Source: Sporisorium sorghi (lineage: Eukaryota > Basidiomycota > Ustilaginomycetes > Ustilaginales > Ustilaginaceae). Taken from it: a DNA stretch of 31,080 bases. Each line of letters starts with the position of its first letter. Within the stretch, counting starts at the first letter, position 1. A program made the position numbers and the translations under genes. The notes beneath the pieces were generated by a model. The model was given only the letters and a program-made list of their open reading frames with translations. It was not told the origin of the DNA and did no database searches. Below, one piece after another: positions 18,467 to 28,990 of this stretch. The stretch spans positions 1 to 31,080 of the forward strand of contig JALCCG010000251.1 in the NCBI GenBank assembly GCA_023212695.1, given 5' to 3'.

Positions 18467-20377
18467 ATGATCTTCACCTCGGCCTCGGACCCCGTCACCT
18501 CGCTACCAGACGACCTCGACGTGTACAGCTTCATCTTCGAGTACTTCCCGCCTACCCGCCCGGACCTCCGCAACACCGCCCTACCCCTTCTAATCGACGA
18601 AGAGACCGGGCAGACATGGACGTTCGAGCAAGCCAAGCAGCTCACCGACCTGCTCTCTGTCGCGCTTTCGGAACATTGTGGTGTGCGCCCGGGCACGCGC
18701 GCAGGCATGTACGCGACGAACAGCGTGTACTTTCCCTTGGCGGTGTGGGCAGCGCACCGGCTGGGCGCGACGGTGTCGCCGGCGAACCCGGCGTTTTTGG
18801 CGAAGGAGCTGAGTGTTCAGCTCGAGGCGGCGGAGGCGGGGGTGCTGTTCGTGAGTGACGACAAGGTGTTGCGCGAGAACGGGTTTGAGGCGGCGCGGCT
18901 GGCGGGGATCGCGCGCGAGCGGGTGGTGGTGATCCAGGAGCCCGGCGTGGTGCAGCGGTGGTCCGAAGCGAACTACGGTAGGGTGCAGCGCAAGACGCAC
19001 GGCGCATGGACGCTCGCCGGGCTCGTCGAGGAGGGCAGGCAGCTCGTCAGCGCCCACGGGCAATCTGTCCTCGCCGCAACTCGACACACACTGCAACCGG
19101 GCGAGGCGAGGAGCAGCATCGCATTCCTCTCCTTCTCCTCCGGCACCACAGGCCTCCCCAAAGGCGTCGCCATCCAGCACTACGCCGTAACGTCAAACGC
19201 GCTCCAAACTATGGCGCACAACCGCGTCCGCCCCACCCTCGGCGCAACGACGGGCCGCTTCAGACCCGGCAAAGACGTCTCGCTAGGCGTGCTGCCGCAG
19301 GTGCACATCTTCGGCCTCTCCACCTGCACGCACTTTACGTTCTACGCCGGCATCGCCAACGTTGTCCTCCCGCGTTTTCGTGGGATCGAGGCCATGATCA
19401 GGACGATTCTCAGGTACCGCATCAGCGTGTGGTGGCTCGTGCCGCCGCACGTGGTGCTGTTTTGCAAAGATCCGTGCGTGGAGAGGTACCTGGAGGACCT
19501 GCGCGGGGTGGCGCGCTTTGCGATGGTCGGCGCGGCGCCGCTGTCGGACGATCTGAGTCGGCAGTTCACGAAGCGGTTTCCGGAGCTGGATTGGGGCCAG
19601 GGGAGCGGGATGACAGAGACGTGTTCAGTGACGACCATGTTCCCCGTCGGCGAGCGTGCGGTGCTCGGCTCGGCGGGCCGGCTCATCTCCAACACCGAAG
19701 CAAAGGTCGTCGACACGCAGGGGAAGGAAGTCGGGTACGACGAGCTCGGCGAACTCTGGCTCCGCGGACCGCAGATCACGCTGGGCTACACGAACAACGA
19801 CCAGGCGACCCGGGAGACTTTCGTAGACGGAGGTTGGCTGCGCAGCGGCGACGAGGTCAAGATCACCCCGCAGGGCGATGTTTTCTTTATCGATAGGCTG
19901 AAGGAGCTGATCAAGGTGAAAGGGTTCCAGGTGGCCCCTGCCGAGCTCGAGGGGTTTCTGTTGGACCATCCAGACGTGTCGGACTGCGGCGTGATCGGCG
20001 TGCCGGACGAAGCGGCGGGCGAACTGCCGTTTGCGTTCATCGCCCTGTCGCAGGACGCCAAGAAACGGACTGGTGCAGCGGGAAAGGAGGAAGAGGATGC
20101 AATCAGACAGTCCATCCTCCAGTTCGTCGCTGATAACAAGGTGCGCTACAAACACCTCTGCGGCGTCGCCTTGTAAGTGCCAAGACCCCCCAGCCAACAA
20201 CTTTCCACATTTCAGCGGCGCTGACATCCTGACCCCACTTTGCTTTGCGACAGCCTCGACACGATCCCCAAAACCGCTTCCGGCAAGATCCTCCGCCGCA
20301 AAATGCGCGAGATGGCCAAGAAAATGCCCGCCGAAGCGTTCCAGGGAAAGAAGCGCAATATCGACGCCAAGCTGTGA
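18467..20377 (+). CDS. 4-coumarate-CoA-ligase-like acyl-activating enzyme with peroxisomal C-terminus
   Basis: Exons are 18467-20172 and 20254-20377; an 81-bp phase-2 intron (GTAAGT..GACAG) separates the last catalytic block. The product is 609 residues. ANL-family motifs in order: SFSSGTTGLPKG (222-233, ATP phosphate loop), QGSGMTE (378-384), SGD (460-462), DRLKELIKVKGFQV (476-489), and PKTASGKILRR with the adenylation Lys at about 580 in exon 2. Such enzymes convert a carboxylic acid, ATP and CoA to acyl- or aroyl-CoA via an acyl-AMP. The C-terminal tripeptide AKL fits a type 1 peroxisomal targeting signal, which suggests fatty-acid or aromatic-acid activation in peroxisomes. The substrate is not deducible. 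The ATG at 18467 gives the full N-terminal domain. It converges with TAF11 across 88 bp. Confidence 0.95.
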
Positions 20378-20465
20378 TGCCCACACCTGCATCATCCATA
20401 TTGTATGGTATACACGAATGATTCGTCGCTAGAAATACAGCTGTGCAGCTCGATGAGGAGCTGCT

Positions 20466-21924
20466 TCAGAACATGCGCCTCCTCTTGCCAATCCCGGCAA
20501 ACCCGGTGTTGGTACCCGGCGGATAGTGACCGGGACGTTCGCGTTTGAGATAGTACTGGCGGTGTGCTTCGCGCAGGTGGTTGGGTCGCAGCGGGCCGTG
20601 CTCTCCTCGAGCGGATTGGATCTCGCGCGCCTTCTCGATGATCTCGCCGACAAAGATCTTGGCGACACCCGAGACTACCATCGCAACGTGCTGCGACACG
20701 GACTGCGACAGGACGTGGTTGACCAACTTTCGCACACTGGACTTGTTGAGCGCGCCTCGACGTGAAGCCATGTGTCGGTCGAGCTGGTCTTCGTCCATCA
20801 CCATCGATAGTAGACTTTCGAATGCAACGAAAAAGGCGATGAAAAAGTCAGTCAAGCTGCTCCACGAGAGCCCGGTTGGTTGAGCGCGATGGTACTAACC
20901 CCATGTTGCGCTGCTGAGCAGCATAGATAGCCTCCTGAGTCGAAAAGTGGTCTTTGCCGAGCTCCTCGACGCCGTCATCCGCTTCGGCCTCTTCGTCTTC
21001 GGCCTCATCTGCCTCCTGCGTTGCTGCTGCTGGATTGGCGACAGGATCCTCGTCGTCGTTCGCGTCATCGTGCGGTCTCTGGCTGCCCACGCGCGAGGCC
21101 GCTGCTGGCGTGGCCGCGTCTCTGCCAATCGAAGACATGCGTGACGCTGACCGCGCTGTGGACGATCTCGCTTTGCTGCCCGCTTTCCCCCCGCCGGCTT
21201 TTGACCCTACGGCGGCCTTTTTGGGCTTGGGCTTGGCATCTTTGGAGGGCGATGCAGGCGTCGCGAACGGCGCGGGGGACGCGGTGGCAGATGGCGCGGG
21301 CTCTTTGCTCTTGTCTTTGTCCGCTGGCTTCTTCTTGCTCGCTTTTTTGGGTTTGGGTGCTGGTGATGCGGCGGCGTTTTGAGATGTCGCTGCAGCGGAA
21401 GTGCTTGGTCCAGCAGCGGCAGTTGCAGCAGTTGCAGCACCATCGGTAGCAGGCTTCTTTTTGGGCTTCTTCGGCTTTGCCTCTGCGCCTTCTGCCTTTG
21501 GCTTTGCAGGCTTCTTCGCCTTCGGTGCAGCTGGCTTAGACGTCGTAGGGGCGGCGGCAGGCGTAGACGAAGTCGTCGCAACACTGCTCGGATCGTCCAG
21601 CTCCATCTTGACTGAGGCCGGTGCCGGTAATGGGAACGACTGCGCTGTCTCGGTCGCTGTCGGATACGGCCGCGCAGGAAAGGAGGGCATGCTCGCAGCG
21701 ATCTGTGCCGTAAGCGCATCAAAGTCGGTCGGGTTAGACATGGCAATGTCTGATGCCGGAAAGCCGGGTATCGAGCCAAAGTCCATGTGACCGTCCGCGC
21801 TGCCGTACTCGATGGGCATGTCGAAGAAGGACGCAGGGATGACGCCTTCGCCTGTCATGTTGGGCATGTTGGGCATATTGGAGCCCTGCATGTTGTCGTA
21901 GCCGTGCGGCTGCGATGACGACAT
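20466..21924 (-). CDS. TAF11: TAF11, TFIID subunit (histone-fold), two exons
   Basis: Exon 1 is 20900-21924 and exon 2 is 20466-20814; an 85-bp phase-2 intron (GTTAGT..GAAAG) lies between. The product is 457 residues. The C-terminal part (about 345-432) is the TAF11/TAFII28 histone-fold: DEDQLDRHMASRRGALNKSS, VRKLVNHVL, VAMVVSGVAKIFVGEIIEKA and PLRPNHLREAHRQY. TAF11 pairs with TAF13 in TFIID and helps RNA polymerase II initiation, in the nucleus. The N-terminal 340 residues are low complexity: Pro/Ala/Lys-rich basic repeats (KPKKPKKK type, 130-260), then an acidic stretch (286-320). I chose the ATG at 21924 (MSSSQPHGYD). The frame stays open upstream to 22227, but that extension has no conserved features and is probably leader sequence. 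Some of the low-complexity part could be species-specific. Confidence 0.92.
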
Positions 21925-22763
21925 GATGTCGCGAGGGATGTAGATGGGACTGCCAAGGCAAGCAAGGCTGTGGTGGTCTGGAGAGTGGAAGCGGTGCAAG
22001 CATGTCGAGGACCCTTTTGACTCCACTTGGGCGCACGTGACCGAATGCTGAAAATGTGAGATCGCAAGAGCAGACCAAGGCAGGCAGAAAATCATCAGCC
22101 GCTTAGCAGCGGCGTTTCGCCGAAGAGCCGTCGGAGCCTGGCCGAGCAGCGGCCTTCCACTCTCTTCAGATTGTCCACGAGACCGCACAGCAGGCGCATG
22201 ACCAGCGGCATAATGACTGTCACTCACGTATCACCAGAAGCTCCAAGATAAGAATGAAATACTCGCCCTTCTGTTCTTCGAGCGGGTGGACCGGCGAGCA
22301 GACGTTGACCAGTTGACTGGTCAAGTGAAGAGCAATTCTCGCTCCGGAAACAAGCCGAAAAGGTGCTCACGGTCCAAGAAGAAGAAAATCGACATTTTTT
22401 TTTTTTTTTTTTTTTTTTTTTTGTTCGTGATCTTTTGGAAGAAAATTTGTTGCGGCGCCACGTTTTGAGTGTGTTGCGTCTTGCTTGGACCTCGTATCGC
22501 ATGCCGAAGCGTGGGTTTTCGGTCGGATGCTCGCCGACAGGATCGTAGCTCAATGTGACAAGCGAGAGGGAAGGACTGAGTGATGGCTCGGAAGCAGTCA
22601 AGTGACGAGAGAGAGAGAGTGAGAAAGAGTGCGTCTGAAATCAATCAACTGGAACTGCGCCTTTTTCGCCTTTGGACTGTAGTTCCTCTACCTTCACTTC
22701 CGACCACCACCATCTCTCTTCTCCTCTCTCTCTCCCACCTTCCCTTTAGAGAGTCACATCAAA
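21925..22763. promoter_or_regulatory. Divergent promoter region of TAF11 and the SPE/LYS9 fusion gene
   Basis: An 840-bp region with a 28-nt poly-T run (22395-22422) near its middle and a CT-rich tract (about 22684-22748) just before the fusion-gene ATG. The sequence tttag occurs 15-20 bp before that ATG, so a short leader intron cannot be excluded. No other gene is seen. Confidence 0.55.
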
Positions 22764-25073
22764 ATGGGCGTCATCACTCACCCCAACATCCGCGATGGAT
22801 GGTTCCACGAGACCAACTCGCAGTGGCCCGGTCAGGCTATGAGCCTCGAGGTTCAGCGCATCCTCCACCACGAAAAGTCGCTCTTCCAGGATGTTCTCGT
22901 CTTCGAGTCCACCACCTTTGGCAACGTCCTCGTCCTCGACGGTGTCATCCAGTGCACCGAGCGTGACGAGTTCTCCTACCAGGAGATGATCGCTCACCTT
23001 CCCATCGCTTCCCACCCCAACCCCGAGCGCGTCCTCGTCATCGGCGGCGGTGACGGTGGTGTCCTCCGTGAGGTGGTCAAGCACGACTCGGTCAAGGAGG
23101 CCGTTCTCTGCGACATTGACGAGGCCGTGCCCCGCGTCTCCAAGCAGTACCTCCCCAAGATGGCCGAGGGTCTCACCCACCCCAAGTCCAAGGTCATCAT
23201 CGGCGACGGCTTTGCTTTCCTCCAGGACCCCAAGAACAAGGCCAGCTTCGACGTCATCATCACCGACTCGTCCGACCCCGTTGGTCCCGCAGAGGCTCTC
23301 TTCCAGCAGCCTTACTTTGCTCTCCTCAAGCAAGCTCTCAAGCCTGGAGGACACATCTCCACCCAGGCCGAGTGCGTCTGGATCCACCTTAACCTCATCG
23401 GCCAACTTCGACGATCCACCAAGGAGCTCTTCCCCGTCGCCGACTACGCCTTCACCACCATCCCCACCTACCCTTCCGGTCAGATCGGCTTCGTCGTCTG
23501 CTCGCTCGACCCCCAGCGCAACGTCCGCGAACCCTTGCGCGAGGTGCCCGACTGCCGCTACTACAACTCGCAGGTGCACAAGGCCGCCTTCACCGTGCCC
23601 GAGTTTGCTCGCAAGGTCATCGAGGACGGCGCTCCCGCCCCTGGTCGTGTGATCCCCACCGGTGAGGGCCTCTCCAACACCCAGCGTGCGCCCAAGAAGG
23701 TCCTCCTCCTCGGTTCCGGCTACGTAGCTGGTCCTTTCGCCAAGTATGTCACGCGCTTCCCCGAATACAGCCTCACCGTCGCTTCCTCCAAGCTCGAACA
23801 CTCGCAGCGTCTCATCGACGGCCTCCACAACGCCACCGCCGCTGCCGTCGATGTCAACGACGCTGCTGCGCTCTCCCAGATCATCAAGGGCCACGACGTC
23901 GTCGTTTCGCTCATCCCTTACATCTACCACGCTGCCGTCATCAAGGCCGCTTGCGAGCACAAGGTCAACGTCGTCACCACCTCGTACGTCTCGGACGCCA
24001 TCCGTGCCCTCGAGCCCGAGATCCAAAAGGCTGGCATCACCGTCATGAACGAGATCGGCCTCGACCCTGGTCTCGACCACCTCTACGCCGTCAAGGCCAT
24101 CGACGACGTCCACGCCGAGGGCGGCAAGATCAAGTCGTTCCTCTCCTACTGCGGTGGCTTGCCCGCTCCCGAGGCTGCCGACAACCCGCTCGGCTACAAG
24201 TTTTCGTGGTCCTCGCGCGGTGTGCTGCTCGCTCTCCGAAACACGGCCAAGTTCTGGCAGGATGGCAAGGAGCTTACGGTCTCCGGTCCCGAGCTCATGG
24301 CCGCGGCCAAGAGCTTCTACATCAACCCTGCCTTTGCCTTTGTCGCCTACCCCAACCGCGACTCGACCCCCTTCAAGCAGTGGTACAACATCCCCGAGGC
24401 CGACACCGTCATCCGCGGCACGCTCCGATACCAGGGCTTCCCCGAGTTCATTCTCGCGCTTGTCAAGCTCGGTTTCCTCGACGAAGAGGCCAAGGACTTC
24501 CTCGCCTACGACACCAAGGCTTCGTGGGCTGAGGTCACTGCCAAGATGGTCGGTGCCGCCTCGACCTCCGAGACGGACCTGATCGCAGCCATCAAGGCCA
24601 AGGTCTCGTTCGAGTCGGCGCAGGAGGAGGAGACCATCATCCGCGGTCTTCGATGGCTCGACCTCTTCAACACCAACGTCGCCGTCACCGTGCGCGGCAC
24701 TGCGGCGCAGGAGGCCGACAAGGTGGCCGGCAACCCGCTCGACTCGCTCTGCGCCACGCTCGAGCACAAGTGTGCTTACGCTCCCGGCGAGCGCGACATG
24801 GTGATGCTGCAGCACAAGTTTGGGATCGAGACCGCCAAGGGTGAGCACAAGACGCTCACCTCGACGCTGCTCGACTACGGTATCCCGCACGGCGTCTCGT
24901 CGATGGCCAAGCTTGTGGGTGTGCCGTGCGCCATCGCTACGCGTCTCATTCTCGAGGGCCACCCGGCTCTGTCCAAGACCGGCATCCTCGCTCCGTACAC
25001 CAAGGACATCTGCGACCCCATCCGCCTCGAGCTCGAGAAGGAGGGCATCGCTCTCGAGGAGCGATACGTTTGA
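22764..25073 (+). CDS. Spermidine synthase - saccharopine dehydrogenase fusion protein
   Basis: A single-exon 769-residue bifunctional protein. The N-terminal half (1 to about 290) is spermidine synthase: [18 protein letters not shown] (90-107) binds decarboxylated [17 protein letters not shown] (167-180) carries the catalytic/putrescine-site acids, and [10 protein letters not shown] (234-243) is a family block. The C-terminal half (about 311-769) is saccharopine dehydrogenase: Rossmann [13 protein letters not shown] (313-325), then [14 protein letters not shown] and [22 protein letters not shown]. The first makes spermidine from putrescine; the second forms saccharopine in the alpha-aminoadipate lysine pathway (the LYS9 role). 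This fusion is a known basidiomycete trait (described in Cryptococcus), so it supports the taxonomic placement. The ATG context is strong (atcaaa before ATGG). A long antisense frame (22746-24962) is a codon-bias shadow. Confidence 0.98.
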   Translation: MGVITHPNIRDGWFHETNSQWPGQAMSLEVQRILHHEKSLFQDVLVFESTTFGNVLVLDGVIQCTERDEFSYQEMIAHLPIASHPNPERVLVIGGGDGGVLREVVKHDSVKEAVLCDIDEAVPRVSKQYLPKMAEGLTHPKSKVIIGDGFAFLQDPKNKASFDVIITDSSDPVGPAEALFQQPYFALLKQALKPGGHISTQAECVWIHLNLIGQLRRSTKELFPVADYAFTTIPTYPSGQIGFVVCSLDPQRNVREPLREVPDCRYYNSQVHKAAFTVPEFARKVIEDGAPAPGRVIPTGEGLSNTQRAPKKVLLLGSGYVAGPFAKYVTRFPEYSLTVASSKLEHSQRLIDGLHNATAAAVDVNDAAALSQIIKGHDVVVSLIPYIYHAAVIKAACEHKVNVVTTSYVSDAIRALEPEIQKAGITVMNEIGLDPGLDHLYAVKAIDDVHAEGGKIKSFLSYCGGLPAPEAADNPLGYKFSWSSRGVLLALRNTAKFWQDGKELTVSGPELMAAAKSFYINPAFAFVAYPNRDSTPFKQWYNIPEADTVIRGTLRYQGFPEFILALVKLGFLDEEAKDFLAYDTKASWAEVTAKMVGAASTSETDLIAAIKAKVSFESAQEEETIIRGLRWLDLFNTNVAVTVRGTAAQEADKVAGNPLDSLCATLEHKCAYAPGERDMVMLQHKFGIETAKGEHKTLTSTLLDYGIPHGVSSMAKLVGVPCAIATRLILEGHPALSKTGILAPYTKDICDPIRLELEKEGIALEERYV

Positions 25074-25150
25074 AAATTGAATACACCGGTTCTATGTATT
25101 GTACACGTTGCCTGCACTCACGCAGACTCGACGTTCGGACTTGAAGAGCC

Positions 25151-25250
25151 TCGGCTGGTCGCGGTTGAATGCACACACATGCTTTTGCTTTGTTTTCGCG
25201 TGTGAGATGGCATTTATGATGAAATGGAACAAGAACGAATGTGAACAAAG
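25151..25250 (-). repeat. Conserved 3' flank block of secreted-protein family, unit 1
   Basis: The block starts tcggctggtcg and ends at aatgtgaaca. Related copies occur downstream of the other two family genes (27600-27696 and 28991-29086). It lies about 160 bp beyond the stop of the minus-strand gene at 25410 and probably holds its 3' UTR/polyadenylation region (CATAAATG on the minus strand). Confidence 0.7.
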
Positions 25251-25409
25251 GAATAGATGAATGAGGCGCACAAGGTGGATAAGAATCGAGCTCGGCTTTC
25301 TTTCGATGCCTTTCGTGCTTCTGCACGACGGGATGCAGAACGGCTGCTGCGCATACATTCTCGAGCGGCCGAGAGGATGCGTCTAGACGACGCCCGCAAC
25401 GCAGCTCTC

Positions 25410-26777
25410 TCAGCCACGCGCCGGAGAGGCGGCATCGCTCGGCGGAGGGCTGGAGGGGCTGCCTTGCTCGAATTTGCCGACATTGACCTCGATGCCCTCC
25501 GGGACCCTGTGAATCCGAGCATCATGGATCTGATCCGGGGTCAGGCCGTCGGCGCTGACGATCTCGTGGGTGCCGCTGGGCACTAAGTAAGCACGGTCCG
25601 TGCCATCGAAGGAGAAGATTCGCGCGTATTTGCTCTTGTTGGTCAGACGGAGGCCCTCCTGCACGCGTTCGACTTTGGCGCGCACATACGGTGTTCCCCA
25701 GAGTTTCAACAAATCATACATAATAGTCTCGGAGAATTGCGGAGGCGGAATGTGCGACTTTTGCACGCGCATGATCGGCTTGCCGTTGAGCTCGTTGGGT
25801 TGGAAATACACCTCGAGCTTCGGGGTTTGCTGGAGTTTGTTGACCTTGACCTTCTCCGGGACCCTGTGGATCTTAGGATTATGGATCTGATCCGGGGTCA
25901 GGCCGTCGGCGCTGACGGTCTCGTGGGTGTCGGCGGGTAGGTAGTAAGCACGGTCCGTGCCATCGAAGCGGAAGATTCGCGCGTATTTGTCCTTGTTGGT
26001 CAGACGGAGGCCCTGCGGCACGCGTTCGACTTTGGCGCGCACAGGCCACCCCACCTTCTTCCATACCCCATTCACTTCAGCCTCGGCATCTGCCCAATGC
26101 GGGGCCGACGATGGATGCACGCGCATAATCGGCTTGCCGGTGAGCTCGTTGTGCTCGGAGTACAGGTTGAGCCTCGTGGCGTCCTCGATTCCAGCGACCT
26201 TGACCTTGACGCCCTCCGGGACCTTGTGAATATCAGGAAAAACGCTTTGCTCCGCGGTGAGGCCGTCGCTGCTGATGAGCTCGCTGGTACCGGCGGGTAA
26301 GAAGTAAGCACGGTCTATCGCAGGGTAGTGGAAGATCCGTGCGGATTTGCCCTCGTTGGACAGGTGGATGCCGCCTGGCACCAGTTGGACTTTGGCGTTT
26401 CCAGGTGGATCCTCCCATTCGCCGGGCTGATACATGTTACCCTCGGCAAGACTCGAGTGCGGAACCGACGACGCATGGACGTGCATGATCTGCTGCCCAG
26501 TCGCCTTGTTGAACTGGGGATGCACCTCGAGCTTGCCTGCTAAGGTTTGGGGATGGGCAGGGGCGAGGTTGGAAGGGGCTCGGATGGAGTCGACCGTGTC
26601 GCGTGCACGGTCGGCCGCGTCCAGAAGTGGTTCTTCAACGGTAGACTTGAGCTTCGTGTACCCGGAGAGAGACCACGGGGACGGCGCTCGGCAGAGGGTC
26701 GCGACCAACGAGACGAGCACGCAGAAGCGCTTGATAGAGCCCGAGAGGGAAGGGCTGGTTGAGGTAAGGAACCGCAT
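25410..26777 (-). CDS. Secreted protein with three tandem ~119-residue repeats (candidate effector)
   Basis: A 455-residue product starting at MRFL. A signal peptide (1 to about 31, core FCVLVSLVATLC) is followed by a linker and three repeats at about 82-192, 202-313 and 319-433. Each repeat follows the scheme L-x-V...GKPIMRV...VRAKVERV..GLRLTNK.KYARIF.FDGTDRAY..P..THE.VSADGLTPDQIH...IHRVPE...V. Repeats 2 and 3 are the closest. A Ser/Pro-rich tail ends the protein. There is almost no cysteine after the signal peptide, unlike many fungal effectors. I do not recognise the domain. The first true ATG in this frame is 26777, and both paralogs align there. It is head of a three-gene same-strand family and converges with the SPE/LYS9 gene. 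Secretion is well supported; an effector role is inferred from the cluster pattern typical of smuts. Confidence 0.88.
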   Translation of the reverse strand: MRFLTSTSPSLSGSIKRFCVLVSLVATLCRAPSPWSLSGYTKLKSTVEEPLLDAADRARDTVDSIRAPSNLAPAHPQTLAGKLEVHPQFNKATGQQIMHVHASSVPHSSLAEGNMYQPGEWEDPPGNAKVQLVPGGIHLSNEGKSARIFHYPAIDRAYFLPAGTSELISSDGLTAEQSVFPDIHKVPEGVKVKVAGIEDATRLNLYSEHNELTGKPIMRVHPSSAPHWADAEAEVNGVWKKVGWPVRAKVERVPQGLRLTNKDKYARIFRFDGTDRAYYLPADTHETVSADGLTPDQIHNPKIHRVPEKVKVNKLQQTPKLEVYFQPNELNGKPIMRVQKSHIPPPQFSETIMYDLLKLWGTPYVRAKVERVQEGLRLTNKSKYARIFSFDGTDRAYLVPSGTHEIVSADGLTPDQIHDARIHRVPEGIEVNVGKFEQGSPSSPPPSDAASPARG

Positions 26778-26875
26778 CCTTGACAGGTTCCTCTTGCGTG
26801 GGCTTGCTGTGTCAAACAGAAAGGAAAGGGGATGGTTGTGAGAGCGGGAAAGCAACGCCGGCTGGGAGGTGGCTG

Positions 26876-26884
26876 CTATTTATC
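26876..26884 (-). promoter_or_regulatory. TATA-like box of the triple-repeat gene
   Basis: On the minus strand this reads GATAAATAG, about 100 bp before the ATG at 26777. The same element sits at nearly the same distance before the two paralogs. A shared GGAAAGCAA stretch follows it in all three leaders. Confidence 0.7.
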
Positions 26885-27027
26885 CCCCCATCCACCTCCT
26901 CTCCCTCCTCCCTTCGACACAGCCACACCAACGACAAACCCGCCCAAAGCCCCTCCAGCTCAGCTAAAGTGCACTCGCATACCTCTCCTCGCGCCATAGT
27001 CTTCATCACCGAGACCATCGGGCCTTT

Positions 27028-27165
27028 TTGTTCGTTTCATGTGTACCACCACGCCCTGTATGTTTCATCCCTCACCACACCCTTATTGTTCGTTTCATTT
27101 GTACCACCACGCCCTGTATGTTTGTTTCATTCGTACCACCAATTGTTCGCTTCATTTGTACCATC
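27028..27165 (-). repeat. Tandem upstream motif (four copies, two partial)
   Basis: Copies of ttgttcgtttcatttgtacc start at about 27028, 27086, 27121 (partial) and 27143; the first two continue with acgccctgtatg. Single related copies (ttcgcttcattt / cacgcttcattt) lie about 220-250 bp upstream of both paralogs, at 28863-28885 and 29949-29966. It may be a shared regulatory element of the family, amplified upstream of the triple-repeat gene. Confidence 0.65.
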
Positions 27166-27599
27166 TGTTGCAAGCCTGGGTTAGAAAGCGAGCGAGTAAC
27201 CGTAATGATAACCATAACAATAACCATAGATTGCAGAGGAGAGTGACTCTTTAGGCCCCAAGGCTCCCGGACCCGCCGTAAGGAGGGGACGGTCGAGCGC
27301 AGCAAGGCAGAAGGGAGGGAGTACAGGGTGGGGAAAGCTAAGCGAGCTTGGCAGGCGCAGCAAGATGGTGTGATGAGAGAAGAGAAGGAAGCAAGAAAAA
27401 TATTTGCGCACCCACACTTGCCACGCAGACGCTGACTTCGACGCTTCTCGCGCGAGACAGACCACCAGCCGCGAACCCCCACGTAAACGTGATCGGACGA
27501 TAGGCTCATCAAAGACAGACAAAGAGCAGGCCCACTTCCATGCGCCAACTGCATACCGATCGTTCAAGTCTCGACCTCTCAGCGCTTTTGGAAAGTGTC

Positions 27600-27696
27600 T
27601 CGGCTGGTCGGTAGGTTGCATACAGCACGTGCTTTCTTCGTACGAGACTTCTCGCTTGCAACATGGGATCTTATTGAAACGGGAATGTGAACACGT
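27600..27696 (-). repeat. Conserved 3' flank block of secreted-protein family, unit 2
   Basis: It starts tcggctggtcggt and ends at aatgtgaaca. The minus strand contains CAATAAGATC, a plausible polyadenylation signal, roughly 110-130 bp beyond the stop of the gene at 27797. Confidence 0.75.
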
Positions 27697-27796
27697 TGGT
27701 GGGTCGGTCAAGAAAAGGAGAAGTGAGAAGAAGATCAGTCGGTCGTATTGAAGAGGCTGTTGCTGCGTTTAGCAGCAAGTCGTCGATCTCCATCTA

Positions 27797-28645
27797 CTAA
27801 TCGTTGTATCTGATGACGTGATCCTTCGGAACTCGATGGATCGTGAGAGCTCGCACCTGCTTCGAGGTCAGCTGGCCCTGTGGCAGAGTGACAGCGTCTT
27901 TCGGAGCCAGGTAGTACGTTTTATCCTTGCTGGCAAACCTGAAGAGTCGGCCGCTGGAAGCACCATTGATCATGCGGATCCCGCCGTCTTCCGTCGTCTC
28001 GATCCTGGCTCTTTCCCTGCCCAAAGACCAGCTCGAACGCCCCGTCGAACCAAGAGCAGGCACATGCGTAGGTTCGACAACCCAGTGCGTCACGCCGCCG
28101 ACTTGGTGCTTGTAGATATCGATCACCTTGCTGCTGCTCGGGTGTGCTTCTCCGGGTGCACCTGCGATTGAGACCGGTGGTTTGTAGGGTTCCTGCGTTG
28201 CCGGTTGGTACTCCTCCGAGGGGTGTACTTGATTAGCTGCGTTGGCAGAGCTTCCCTCGAGCGCATATCCAGCCGATGGACCAGCGTGATGCGCGGCACT
28301 CGTGGCCCTCCAACGTTGCCAATAGGCTGCAGACCATGGCGCAGGTTGGTGATCTGAACTGAAGAAGTGAAATTCACCGTCACCCCAGTATCCTGGATAG
28401 TGTACCGCGTGGTAAGCCTGCGGACCCTGTGGATGAGCGGCAAGGGCAACCCTCTCCGATGCTTCGTAAGCTGAGACGGGTGACGGGCGGAAGTGCGAAT
28501 GCTGTGCTGCCTCTTCCGCAGCTTCAGCCAAGGCTTCCCACGAGACTGGTACTGCTTGACAGAGTGTGGCGATGAGCGTGAGGAGTACCGCAAAGCGAGT
28601 GACGGAGGGCGACAGCGGAAAGCTGACCGAGAAAAGGAACCGCAA
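27797..28645 (-). CDS. Secreted protein, single family domain; start codon appears as TTG
   Basis: A 282-residue frame in the same family. A signal peptide (about 1-31, core FAVLLTLIATLC) is followed by a His/Ala/Tyr/Trp-rich middle (about 50-170), then one family domain (about 173-282) with VTHWVVEPTHVPAL, GGIRMINGASSGRLFRF, DKTYYLAPKD and IHRVPKDHVIRYND at the end. The two sisters start with ATG at the aligned place; here the codon is TTG, and no in-frame ATG occurs upstream before the leader or downstream before about residue 225. Either the gene has lost its start (recent pseudogene), uses a non-AUG start, or gets its ATG from an unseen upstream exon. The otherwise open frame argues for recent function. 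The TATA box and flanks are intact. Confidence 0.75.
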   Translation of the reverse strand: MRFLFSVSFPLSPSVTRFAVLLTLIATLCQAVPVSWEALAEAAEEAAQHSHFRPSPVSAYEASERVALAAHPQGPQAYHAVHYPGYWGDGEFHFFSSDHQPAPWSAAYWQRWRATSAAHHAGPSAGYALEGSSANAANQVHPSEEYQPATQEPYKPPVSIAGAPGEAHPSSSKVIDIYKHQVGGVTHWVVEPTHVPALGSTGRSSWSLGRERARIETTEDGGIRMINGASSGRLFRFASKDKTYYLAPKDAVTLPQGQLTSKQVRALTIHRVPKDHVIRYND

Positions 28646-28733
28646 TCTCGAAGCCTTGTGTGTCGACTCGCGGTGACAGTTACAAGGGCGATGGATTGGG
28701 ACGGAGAGGAAAGCAAAGCTGGCTGGGTAGCGA

Positions 28734-28742
28734 CTATTTATA
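28734..28742 (-). promoter_or_regulatory. TATA box of the middle family gene
   Basis: A perfect TATAAATAG on the minus strand, about 90 bp before the aligned start position. It is followed by the GGAAAGCAAAGC leader segment shared with the paralog at 29714. Confidence 0.75.
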
Positions 28743-28990
28743 CCTCAGCTGACGCCCTGTCCCCATCGCGGCCTCCCCACCAACTAGGGCGAAAACTTGT
28801 CCTGAACTAGGGTTGTCATGAGTCCCGATGCCAAGACCGCCATCACCACCAAGCTTTCTTTGTTCGCTTCATTTGTTTCATTCCCCCACGCAACGGGATG
28901 ATGAGCTCATCGAACAAAAAGCAGGCCCGCGTCTGTGCGCCCACCCTAGCTGATTGTTCTGAGTCCCCCATCACGTTCAAAGTGAACAGT

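Noticed and set aside
21925..22227. In-frame N-terminal extension of TAF11
   Set aside because: No conserved features; the ATG at 21924 is better placed, and the open frame upstream may simply be leader.
22746..24962. 738-residue antisense reading frame
   Set aside because: It mirrors the SPE/LYS9 fusion gene exactly, and its Gly/Val/Glu/Leu/Asp-rich composition is what GC-rich third positions give on the opposite strand.
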